DNA from: Capitulum mitella
Taxonomy: Eukaryota > Arthropoda > Thecostraca > Pollicipedomorpha > Pollicipedidae
DNA: 64,000 nt
NCBI GenBank assembly: GCA_030062745.1
Contig: CP099846.1
Coordinates: 20,266,621 to 20,330,620, forward strand
Reading direction: 5' to 3'
The notes beneath the pieces are model-generated. The model made no database searches, had not been told where the DNA came from, and was given only the letters and a program-made list of their open reading frames with translations. Within the stretch, counting starts at the first letter, position 1. Every line of letters starts with the position of its first letter. The position numbers were made by a program, and so were the translations under genes. Shown here in pieces: positions 1 through 10,583 of the stretch.

Positions 1-36
1 TACGAAAACCGACTGCGAACAACAGGCAGCACTTTT

Positions 37-226
37 CTGAAAAATACCTCGACCGTAATAATGTAGAGTAATGTTTGTTCTGTCGTTAGAAACACAAACT
101 TTGCTTCTGGTACTCAGGGGTGACTCGCACACTGCGTTTTCATTAAGGGGCGCAGTTCATCCTCTTTCCACTATATCTCCTCAACTTTTCGAATAACATG
201 CACTTGGATTCGGTTTTCCTCCCAAT
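37..226 (+). repeat. Left arm of a near-identical inverted repeat
   Basis: This 190-bp segment is the reverse complement of 2685-2873 with only a handful of mismatches. The two arms enclose the 769 hAT element and two satellite units. The identity is far higher than among neighbouring repeat copies. Confidence 0.85.
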
Positions 227-768
227 GAGGAACTCTTTATAATAGAACTCTTTATAGTAGAACTTTTTCCTCCCAGAAAGAGTTCTACTATACACCAAAA
301 TAGGGCACATTGCAGGGTTAGCCAAATCATTCTCATTGCCAGCCATACAGATAAAACATTGGATCAATTATTCTCCCGCGCCTCGGACCCGAGGGAGAAA
401 CTGGCATCACTTTCACCCCAGAAGTTAGCCGAGTTTTGTACCCTATGTTTTACACACAAGGTCTTAGATAGCGGGAAGCCGATTCGATTGCAGCCGTCCT
501 CCGTCCGAGTCGTGAAGTACGTCAGCGCAGTGGTAGGCAGGACGGGCTGCTGTACAAATGTACACGCCACTGTCCAGAACCGAGGATGGTAAGAGAGGTT
601 GCTGCTCAAAAGCGCACAAGCTGTAAAACCGGCAACCGAATGGCATTATCTGGCGTAGATAATAACGTTTCTAGCCCCCTTGATCCTGGTTCGTACACAT
701 GGCTGGATTGGTGCAACTTGGTTTGTGGCGCGTATGTGAGTGATGTTGAAAATTTTTACTGTGATGGT

Positions 769-1937
769 CATGGGTGCGGTTTTCGGAAAATGATTGTGGG
801 TGCCCAAACGCATATGGGGACATCCAGACATTGAGTATCGAAGAGGGAGGGGCTTGTGACATGCGTTTATGCCTATAGTTCACAGAAATGGGTTCAAAAA
901 GGTATCACGGGAGGTAAATTAAGGGAGGATGACTTCCGTAAATCATGGATGGCTTTATAGTGGCGACATCCTTAAAGGGAATATATTTGTTTTTTTTTCG
1001 TGAACCCAAAAACGCATTACGGGGAATATTTAACTGATTATGGGTTATCATGTAAATGAAAAGTGCACCTTGATCATCTTCGATCAATATGTCGTGCATT
1101 TTAGTTATTGTATTCATCGACAGTGATATCGGTACGCAAAATACGATACAAAATACTAGATAAAGGAACCAATCGGCGAGCGGAAAATACGTATGTAAAC
1201 CTTGGACGCACCGATTCTTACCCAACACTCTGCCCTGCTGTACCAGATGCAATTACAAACGGCAGCGACGAGTGTTTTGGCAAACAACATTAACGTATTT
1301 CGATCTGATCACGTAATACATACCTGCGAGGGAGATTCGAGCAACAGCAGCAGTACTCGTCTGAGTCCATGATGGCCGCCTTCATAATTTTGGTGTTCGT
1401 CAACTGATGTTAGCTTCGATATCGCTGAGGCCAACGATACGCTAACCAGATTCATCGGCGATTTCGGTGTTGAAAAGACATTGGGGTGAATAGATAAAAC
1501 TTGGGCTGGCAGCCAGCGTACTCACCTGCCCCAGTAAAATATGGGCAGACGAGAGCGAGCTGGCAAGAATCAATGGTACCTACACTTTGATTCACAAAAA
1601 TGTTCTCTTCACTCGTACGAGCACAGTTAAAAAATCATGATTTGAGTAGACACACTCCCTTTAATGGAGGACCTTTCTCCAGGGCCCGGTTTGACACATT
1701 GTTACTTGGAGAGTGGTGGGGAAAGCAAATGGTGGATGATAATGGAGTAAACAAGTTCCGATTATTGTTTACGAAGCTGATTTTAGGTGGTTAACGTCAT
1801 GGGACTGAGAACATAAGTATATTTCAATATTTCAACATAATTTAAGTTGCGTATGCCCAAATTGTGCTATGGGTGCCCATTTCCAGCACTTTGTGGGTGC
1901 CGGGGCACCCACAAAGAGATAGGAAACCACACCCCTG
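769..1937 (+). mobile_element. hAT-type non-autonomous element, family C copy 1
   Basis: The 1,169-bp element has inverted ends (CATGGGTGCGGTTTTC and, reversed, CAGGGGTGTGGTTTCC) and an 8-bp flanking duplication that matches at 7 of 8 bases (GTGATGGT and GTTATGGT). The interior holds no recognisable protein. A second copy at 22120-29106 gives the same length once its insertions are removed. Confidence 0.85.
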
Positions 1938-2109
1938 GTTATGGTGTATTTTCATCTATGTAGCAAGTGCTAACGGGATTAAAAGCCATTTTTTTGTTGA
2001 GAACAACCTCCCAACCGCAAACGCAAACACATAAAAATATGTACAAAATCAAGCCAAACCCATATAACATGTAGCAAGTATGAATCTCGAAAAAATGCAA
2101 CAAAATATG

Positions 2110-2740
2110 CCTTAATAAAAGATGGTTTTGAGCTCAGCGTGACACGCAGAGACGTTTGAGACGTTACTTGACGGCATTTATGGGGATCTGAACTTTAGCG
2201 AGGATCTCTCACCCTTTCTGATCGGTGAGAATAGCATTGTACCCGGGAAATTACACTTCCAGGCCATGTGCCTTCGATGAGGGTACCCCTACACCAAAAA
2301 TTACAAAAATCGTAGGGGTCGGCCAAATCACGAACGTTGCCCTCACTGCTAAAGCCTATGGTAAATAAAGCATTAGGAAAAAAACTGGATCCGTATGCAA
2401 GTTACTCGAAAAGTTTAAAAGACACACGTTAACGAATCGTAGGTTTGAGCTCAGTTTGAGGCGGGGAGTCGTTTGAGATGTCACTTGACCATATTAAGTC
2501 GGTGCTTAAGTTTGGTGAGAAGCTCTTACCTCCTCTGATGACAGTATCACTGCATCCGGGAAATATTGCCGCCGGGCCATGTGTATTCGATGAGGGTAGT
2601 CATGCACCAAAAATTACAGAAATCGCATGGACCGGCCAAATAACGACTGCTTCCCTCATTGCTAAAGTCTATGGGAAATAAAGTATTGGGAGGAAAACCG
2701 AATCCAAGTGCATGTTATTCGAAAAGTTCAGGAGATATAG
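2110..2740 (+). repeat. 312-bp satellite, two units
   Basis: Two tandem units share blocks such as TTCGATGAGGGTA, CCAAAAATTACA, ATCGTAGGGG and GAGCTCAG. The period measured between TTCGATGAGGGTA blocks is about 313 bp. A further array lies at 5258-6690. Confidence 0.88.
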
Positions 2741-2873
2741 GGGAAAGAGGGTGAACTGCGCCCCTTAATGAAAACGCAGTGTGCGAGTCACCCCTGAGTA
2801 CCAGAAGCAAAGTTTGTGTTTCTAACGACAGAACAAACATTACTCTACATTATTACGGTCGAGGTATTTTTCT
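2685..2873 (-). repeat. Right arm of the near-identical inverted repeat
   Basis: Reverse complement of 37-226. It begins inside a satellite unit (ATTGGGAGGAAAACCG) and runs on past the satellite, so satellite sequence was included in the duplicated segment. Confidence 0.85.
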
Positions 2874-2875
2874 GG

Positions 2876-3260
2876 GTTCGAATTTCCTTACCCAGCCCAA
2901 CCCGAACACGTGATGGCATACCCTAACCCGAACCTTACCAATTACATTTTGGAAATAGGTACCCACTACCCGGCCATATCACGTTATTTGGCCTTTTATT
3001 CATGACACGCTATTTTCTGTGCCAAACTGTTCATGTGAGGGAGCATCATGTGTGCAGTAATCAACTTGTTGCGATATTTCTTGGAATCGTTTTCCAACAT
3101 TTTTTTTTTTAAACTGGCAACCGTACCCAAACCGATACGCCAAATTTCGTCAAATTTCTGCCCAACCCAACCCGGTGCCCATTCCACATGGGTACTCATA
3201 ACAATGCCCAATCTAGGAAGACCTCTAGTGTATAGATACCCATATGACAGACACATGTCC
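2876..3260 (+). repeat. Dispersed repeat rich in AACCCGAACCC, copy 1
   Basis: Resembles 4170-4500 in order and content: a run of AACCC words, CATATCACGTT, TGCCAAACTGTTCA, then more AACCC words. It is probably a short non-autonomous transposon; ends could not be fixed. Confidence 0.6.
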
Positions 3261-3753
3261 TGATAGGGAGATTTCCCGGACGTATTGATAGTCACTCTCA
3301 TTGCAGTGGGCGGTTTGAAAACACAGGCTTGACTGAATACGATTTGATTTGTCATATTTTTCGTGTTTTATGCGACTTTATTAGGGACATATTTTGCTTG
3401 GGAAGATAAATTAAAAGATATCCTATTTGAAATTATACCTTTATCAATGCTTGAAATGAATGCAGCTTGTGTCAATGGACATTACAATGAATGGTTTATC
3501 GATTTTCGTTAAAATCAACTCGAACGTTCCAAGTGTTTGGAACTGAAACTGAACTGATAGCGGTGAAATGAAGTGTTCACACGGAAAATCACGAAAGTTC
3601 GCAATTTGCTCAAAAGATCCAGGCAAAAGTTGGGTTATTTGTCGAAGCGTGTGACTAACGTCGTAAGCTCTGTCACGCCCTAGTGGAAACGGGGTCCGCG
3701 TAAGTTTTCTGTGTCGGAAACCGACCCGTGACCTGTCGATCAGGAGTCCGGAG

Positions 3754-3918
3754 CAGGGGCGCAGCCAGGGTTTTCTTCAGGGGGGCGGGGAGCCCGGAGC
3801 TCAGGGTGAACTGAAATCATACGAAAACCGCCTGCCGGAAAGACGATGTGTAATGGTTTTCGCAAAAACTGCGGGCCTGGGGGGGAACGGCCCCCGGACC
3901 CCCTTGGCTGCGCCTTTG
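3754..3918 (+). mobile_element. hAT-type MITE, family B copy 1
   Basis: A 165-bp element with ends CAGGGGCGCAGCCAGG and GGCTGCGCCTTTG and an 8-bp flanking duplication matching at 6 of 8 bases (GTCCGGAG and GTCCGGCA). The core TGAACTGAAATCATACG recurs at 17,270 and 19,228. Confidence 0.85.
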
Positions 3919-3969
3919 GTCCGGCATCATAACCACTTGGCCACATACGCTCCAAATGCGGGAACGGGC

Positions 3970-4108
3970 GCACGAGGCCAAGTGGTTATTGTGCTGGACT
4001 CCAGACTGAAAGGTCCCGGGTTCGGTTTCCACGACAGGAAACTTCCACGGGCCCTGCTTCCATCAGGGTGCAACGAAGCTAATGACCGTGACAGTTCATG
4101 CATCAGTA
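3970..4108 (+). mobile_element. tRNA-derived SINE fragment
   Basis: GGCCAAGTGGTTATTGTGC resembles a tRNA A box and GGTTCGGTTTCC a B box, at normal spacing, but the cloverleaf does not fold cleanly. It sits right after family B copy 1. It is a SINE head rather than a working tRNA gene. Confidence 0.55.
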
Positions 4109-4169
4109 CATCCTTTAGCGATTGACTGGAATCTTTTGAGTGGATGTGCACGCTACAGCTCTTCATGGC

Positions 4170-4500
4170 TCCAGATTTCCCTACCCAATCAATTCCGAAC
4201 CCGTAATGGCGTACCCAGACCCGCATCCTACCCATTACATTTCCGAAATGGATACCCATTACTCCAACCCATATCACGTTTTGTTGCCTTTTACTCAGCT
4301 TAAACTATTTTGCATGCCAAACTGTTCAAGCATGATTGCACACTGTGTGTGACAATGGATCTGTAGCGCTATTTCACGGGCTTTGTGTCCAAAATTTCTT
4401 GAAATTGTTACCCGTACCCATACCCGTACCCTTAATCTTCCCAAATCTCTAACCCAACCCAACCCACTACCGATTCCATACCGGTACCACCAGTCAATGA
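4170..4500 (+). repeat. Dispersed repeat rich in AACCC, copy 2
   Basis: Diverged partner of 2876-3260, in the same orientation. From 4,500 to 5,250 I see no gene or repeat I can name. Confidence 0.55.
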
Positions 4501-5257
4501 AGACCTTTTGTGGAAACGCTCACGACAGTGCCGCATATCGTTGTCTACCCGAGGACAGACAACGATTTGAGCCGGACACTTACGAGATGTTCATGCGGAA
4601 CGAATGTGTGCTGTGGTTCCAGACAACCTCGGGCCAGACCTCTGTCCCCGAGGCTGACACGACCGCACAGTAATGCATGATTAGTTTAAGTTTAGTTCAG
4701 AGTTTCACATTTGTGATATGATTTAGAGTAGAACATTTGTGCCATGTCGAAAGTTGTGCTAAGAGGGACGGCTTAAAGGTCAGTACAGGAGAATCCATTA
4801 CCATGAGGACATGACGCATGCTGCCTGAAACGTCACAGGTCGGAGATCAACGTTGACATTTGCCCTAGCTTCGTACGTTTTTACAAGCTTTATAGCGGAA
4901 CAACTAGTTCCACATCATGCATGTGGTGTTGTATACGTCAGTTTGTTTCACCTTAAACGTTGAGCACCGTTGACAGAAATCGGAAGACCACCGGTAATGC
5001 TACCGATGTTCAACAGGATTTTGACAAGTGATTCCGCGCTATAGAGCCCTGTCCTTGCAGACATTCCCGGGGGTGATATTATATGCCTTCGAACGCTGTG
5101 AGACTGCAGTTCCTGGCTCCAGGTGCATAAAGATGCGATTGTTATGCAAAGAAATGCATATGTGTTTTCGAGCCAGTGTTTCAGGCGATGAAGGATAACC
5201 CAAACAAACTCTTGAACATCTCATGCTGATGAATCGGACATAAAGCCACCTATATAA

Positions 5258-6690
5258 CAAAAAAGCAAACCGTAGGAGTCAGCCAAATCACGTCCGTTGC
5301 GTCCACGCCAAGCAGGTCCATGCCTTTTAAACCTTACAGAGAGTACAGCATTAGGTGGAGAACCAAGTACATATGCATGTAACGCAAAGTTTGAAGACAA
5401 AAAAATGTACAGAAGGTAATTCTGAGCTCAGCTTCAAACTGGAACTCGTTTGACCGCATTTATGGGGATCTAAATTTTTGGCGAGAATCCCTCGCCCCCT
5501 CTGATGGGTGAAAATGACAATGGGCCCGGGAAACCTGACTTCCAGGCCATGTGTCCTCGATGAGGGTAGTCATCATCAAAAATCACAAAAATCGCAGGGG
5601 CCGGACAAATACCGACCGTTGCCCTCAGTGCTAAAGCCAATAGGAAATAAAGCATTAGAAGGAAAACTGAATACATACGCATGGTAATCGAAAACTTAAA
5701 AAGATATCAGTCCACAAAAGGTAGTTTTGAGCTCAACTTCACAAGGGGAATCATTTGGTACGCTGTTTAATCACATTTATACGAAACTGGAACTTTGGCC
5801 AGAAATTCGACCCAGTTTGCTCGGTAAGAATATCAATGAACCCGAAATCTTTGACTGTCTGGCCATGTATCTTCGATGAGGGTGCTTATACGCCAAAAAT
5901 TACAAAAATCGTAGGGGCCGGCCAAATAACTCGCATTGTTCTTAATGTCGAAGCCCATAGGAAGCAAAGCATTAGGAGAAAAAACCGAATCCATAAGCAT
6001 GTTATTCAAAAAGTTGAAAAGGCAGACATTAACGGACGAAAATTGTGAGCTCAGCTTGACACGGGGAGTCGTTTGAGGTGCCACTTGACCACATTTAGTC
6101 GGTTCTGATTTTCATTGAAAAACTCTCACCCCTTTGATCGGTGAGAATACCACTGCAACCGAAAAATTTCACTGCCAGGTCATGTGTCTTCGATGAGGGT
6201 ACCCTTACGCCAAAAATTGCGAAAATCGTTGGGGCCAGCCATATCACGACTGTTGCCCCCAATGCTAAAGCCTATGGAAACAAAGCATTAGAAGAAAAAT
6301 ATAATCCATATGTATGTTACTCGAAAACTTAAAAAAATACACACTAACGATAGCTTTAAGTTCAGCTTGACACAAGGAGCCGTTTGAGATGTTAGTTGAT
6401 TATATTTAGTTGGTTTTGAATTTTAGTGAGGAATTCTAACCTCCTCTGATCGGTGAGAATACCATTGTACCCGGGGAATTTCACTGCCAGGCCATGTGCC
6501 TTCGATGATGGTGCCTTTACACCAGAATCGTACAATCGTAGAGGCAGGCCAAAGAACAACCGTTGTCCTCAGTGCTAAAGCCTATGGGAAATCAAGTATT
6601 AAGAGGAAAACCGAATCCAAATGCATGTCACTCGAAAACTTGAGGAGATAAAAACTAACGAAGAGTACCTTTGAGCGAGTCTGGCAGACA
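5258..6690 (+). repeat. 312-bp satellite, about four and a half units
   Basis: The TCGATGAGGGT landmark recurs at about 5,553, 5,865, 6,187 and (as TCGATGATGGT) 6,496, a 312-320-bp period. Units are head to tail and moderately diverged. Short open frames repeat with the unit and are not genes. Confidence 0.9.
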
Positions 6691-6819
6691 GGATTCCTTT
6701 CAACGTAAGACACATGTTATTTGGTTCAAATGTGTGAATCCATGTTACTTGACACTTGGCTCTGAAAGCTAAACTATTGGATGCACCGAGCGCTGGGGTC
6801 TACCACCGTGGGTTCTACC

Positions 6820-7200
6820 ACAGTTCGTCGAGATGCATGATATAATGTGTTTGGGACGTTTTTGAAGGGGTCACTTTTGTGGTTTGACCGTGAGCTGAGA
6901 ACTTATTTGCATGTCACTCAAAAGGTAACGAAGTTATCGATGAGTAAGGCGCATTTTTGAACTGGGGTGGGAAAGACGATTCGTTTGAATATATGCAAAC
7001 CCTATTGGGTGAATGCTGGGAATTTCTGTTGTTAACTGGCAATTTAGCTCTGGAAGACAAACTATCGGATGCGCCGAACATTAGATGACACCATTGTGTT
7101 CAGCTCGCCGCGATGCATGATATGGTGTGTTTTGGATGTTTCTTAAAGGGGCTGTTTTTATGGGCTGACCGTGGGCTGAGCGTGGACTGACCGTGGGCTG
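6820..7200 (+). repeat. Diverged tandem pair, period about 275 bp
   Basis: The block GATGCATGATAT..TGTGTTT followed by GACCGTGRGCTGAG occurs near 6,832 and 7,112. The intervening sequence is also related. No coding signal was seen. Confidence 0.55.
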
Positions 7201-7520
7201 TCTTAACACACATGCAACGAACACCGACCTCAGGGATATGTATGTCATACAGCAGCCTGGAGTAGGTGCTTACGAATCTGAAGAATGCTTTACAATGGCT
7301 GAACTGTTTGACCTCCAGAGGCGTCGTATAAAAACGTAAGGTTAACAACAGCCACGACAGACGGTTCCAGTAATGAGCACCGATGGCCAGGATATGCGTA
7401 CCGTACACAATGGGAAAACTCTGACCGTTTGACCCTCAGTGGCGTCCAAGTGGCTGTTCAGTCACAGGGCTGATACAGGCCATTAGCAATGTCAACTCAG
7501 ATATATGTTGCTAACATAAC

Positions 7521-7800
7521 GTTTTTTCGCGTGACCCCTAGAGGTCAAACGGTCAGAGCTATTCTAAAATGGACTTCGGCTTCGTGAATAACTCGGTCAG
7601 GATATCCTATGACAAAGCTTTCATTGAGATCGGTGCGCGTCGCTGCAGCCGTTGCAACTTAACGTTTTTTTTTGTGTGTGTGACCTCTGGAGGTCAAATA
7701 GTCGGAGTTATTCTAAAACGGATTTCAGATTCGTGAATAACTCGGACAGGCTGTCTCGTGACATAGCTTTCACTGAAATCGGCACTCATTGCTGGAGCTG
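7521..7800 (+). repeat. Tandem pair, period 149 bp, with a palindromic core
   Basis: Two units begin at 7531 and 7680 with GTGACCCCTAGAGGTC and GTGACCTCTGGAGGTC, each a near-perfect palindrome around GACCYCTRGAGGTC. GTGAATAACTCGG is shared further on. Confidence 0.65.
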
Positions 7801-7901
7801 TTGTGGCCATTGCTGACTCCACAAAAAGCCGAGTATCTGTTTTAAGCGCCACGGCTACAGGCGGAGTTCTATTCTTTTCGTTATTTATTATTGGGGTTTC
7901 A

Positions 7902-8705
7902 CCCTGTTCCCGTAAGGAGGGCTGCAGAAGGCCCAGTCAGGTTTTCTGTTCGCCGTTTCCATTGGTATTAAAGCAACTTTACGAAACTTGGCCAATTTTT
8001 CTATGTATTCTTCCACGCATTACGCCAGATTTTCACAATTTTATTTTACCACTGTTGAAGGCAAAAGAAAAATGGTAGCCAAAAATAGAGATTTTAATAC
8101 AGAATTTAAAACCTGATAGGTTTATTGGTAAATAACTATGCAAACATGCAACAATATTTTCGTTAACCTGAGGTCACTTCACAAGGCGAAGTCAACGTCA
8201 AGTCAAAATTCGGTTATACATGAATATTTTCGGCGCTGATTTAAAAAAGACACAGATTATAACTTGCAGTGTTTTCCCCTGGCTTCCAAATTTCAGGTTG
8301 ACATCAGGCCGAGTGAATGAGATATTACTTTTTGTATTTTCAAAAGCGTTTTGTTTTCTAAGGAAAATATTTTTTCTATTTTCCAGTTTCTGTGAGCGCC
8401 CACGAATTCCCCGGAAATTTTAAAAAGTATGGGTCCAAAAGCTCTTGATTGGCTCTCGATCGATCGATCTCAGCTCCCCATCGATTGGCTCTCGATTCAT
8501 GCCAATTGCATCAAAACTGGTCAACAAACGTCGGAGTTGTGGCAAGTAAAAAAAAAATAATGTCTCCACTCTCTGGCTTTCTTGCCCTTGTATTCACCCC
8601 TTACGAGATTTTGAAAACTTTTTTTTCATTAAACCGAAGTTTACGTCATGGTGAATCGATTGTCGTTTGTTGCGATGAAATCGGACGGGTAATTTTCGAG
8701 ATCTA
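7902..8705 (-). mobile_element. Old piggyBac-type element, family F copy 3
   Basis: Begins ACCCTGTTCCCG after TTCA, a decayed form of the TTAA/CCCTATTCCCGG end seen at 51,470. It follows that copy through the ATCGATTGNCGTTTGTTGCGA block, then stops without its far end. It lacks the middle third. Confidence 0.65.
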
Positions 8706-10099
8706 TTTCAATAAACAATAAGCCCTTTACGAGAATGCGTACGGGTAGAACAGGGTAAGGCGCCCAGGGGTTTTGTTTTTGCTGAATGCCATGCCGAGGA
8801 ACGACCTGGACGCAGTAGTCTAGCGCTCAGCACGGAAATACTACCACTCAACCGGAACATATAACTCGAAAGACCTTGCGTCGAATATTGCATACTTAAT
8901 GCACTACGATGGTAACCAGGTTATTTGCACGGAATTGTGAAGCTTATAAGCCCGCTGTGCGAGGGGCATAAAATATGAAGTCATTGTACATCAGAGGCGA
9001 AATATTTTCAACGATGAAACCTTTTCGTTCGCTGCACCGTGCACAAAGCAAGACCCGCAGACCAGGCACAAACCACAAGCCCACGCGAGCGCGTCCCCGC
9101 CGGCCGGGCCAGCCCACACATCGTAGCCGAATGCAACTGCTCATGTATTTCCTCATGACTGGATAGTACACACACACGCCGGGCACCACAGCGAAGAACG
9201 GGTACGTGACACAAATACGAGAGCGGGCCGGACCGGGCCGGCGGCGCCGGTGGCGGTGGCAGAAAAACGCCCCACCTCCCTATACTATAGCCGGAAGCCG
9301 TGTCGGCGGCGGCAGCGGCGGCGCCCAAAAGGCGCCTGGCGTGCGTCTGAGACGGTCAGTAAGCGAGGGGGCGTAACCCCGAGGGGGCGTTATACAATGT
9401 GTAATAAATATCTGCGCCAAGCGGCCGTCACACGTAACTTGAGCCCAATAAAAACAAAATCATACATCTTTGGCTGTTCTACGACGGTCAATAAAGCAAA
9501 AGAGAAGTGTACAGGATGGGGAGCCGGGACGGAAGCTCGCGCACTCCAGACTGTCGTACGGGCTCACCACTTCCAGTGCTAATGACGTCATCTGTAAACG
9601 TGCTCACAAGCCTTGACGTAACCACGACGGATCTAAACTCGCACGTGAGGCGACCGTACGTCAAAAGGACGCTGCCAAACCGCAAAACAGCGGGGAATTT
9701 ATTTGTATTTCACGAATCGATACCCGGGATTCCGATGAATGATTCCGCAAATATGCAGCCTTCGTAAACGCCTCCATGTTGCCTACAACGATCCTGTTCT
9801 CCAGCACCAAGACAACTGAAACACAATGTTTTCTACGTGTATTCCATGTGCCCCTTGAATCGCAATTTTGTTCTTAATGATGAGAATCATTGTAAGGTCA
9901 TTCCTCACTTTGGGAAAAAATAGTTTCATTGGAAGACAACAGCCGTGCTCATATTCATCGCAACCAAAGCGCATTTTCTCATTAACTTGACGAACCAAGT
10001 ACGCCTTGGCCAGCGAGCTTTCGTCCCAGCTTCCGGAGAAATGGAGTTATGATGCATTCCCGGCCTGGTTAGCGATATAGTAGCTCGGCCTCACACCCG

Positions 10100-10440
10100 G
10101 CAGGGCCGTTATTCGTTCCGGGTTGGCCCAGCAGTCCGCGCCCCTCAGCGCCTCTCATGGAATGGCTGTGTCGGCTCGGACGGCCGGCCTGCCCGCCGGC
10201 GGCCGGCGGCCGGGTCCGCGCACGGCGCACGGCCGCGCCGCCGCCGACGCCGCCATATTCGGCCGGACAGGGCGTCGGTCGGCGGCGCGCCCGGGCCCGG
10301 CCGCCGGTCCCCGGCCGACGCGGCGAACGCGGGCGGACGCCGGCGGGCGGCCCGTGACGGGCCGTGACGGCGTGACGGCGCCTCGTAGCCGGCGGTGGCG
10401 GGCGGCCGGGCGGTGCGCGGCGAACAGGGTCGGATGAGAA
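10100..10440. other. Extreme GC block just downstream of the ARL8 stop
   Basis: A GC-only-like tract of CCG/GGC words directly follows the ARL8 stop codon on the minus strand, so it is probably its 3' UTR. Both strands stay open over about 100 codons because stops are rare in such sequence. No protein motif is visible. Confidence 0.5.
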
Positions 10441-10462
10441 CACTAACGGACCTCGCGGGACC

Positions 10463-10583
10463 CTAGCGTCCGCCAGACTTGGATTTGGCGATCAGCCACT
10501 GCAGCGTGATGTCGATGTTGTCCTTCTCCTTACAGGAGATGGAGTAGCAGCAGATCTCCCGGTCCTGGATGGCCGAGAGGTTC
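10463..10583 (-). CDS. Arl8: ARL8 exon 4 (residues 147-186 and stop)
   Basis: Encodes [20 protein letters not shown], then [19 protein letters not shown] and TAG at 10465-10463. The acceptor (CCGGTAG) has a weak pyrimidine tract, but the reading frame and protein match leave no doubt about the boundary. Confidence 0.94.

Noticed and set aside
10069-10443. Open frames of 100-124 codons on both strands
   Set aside because: They coincide in an extreme-GC block where stops are rare; the translations are low complexity and lie just past the ARL8 stop.
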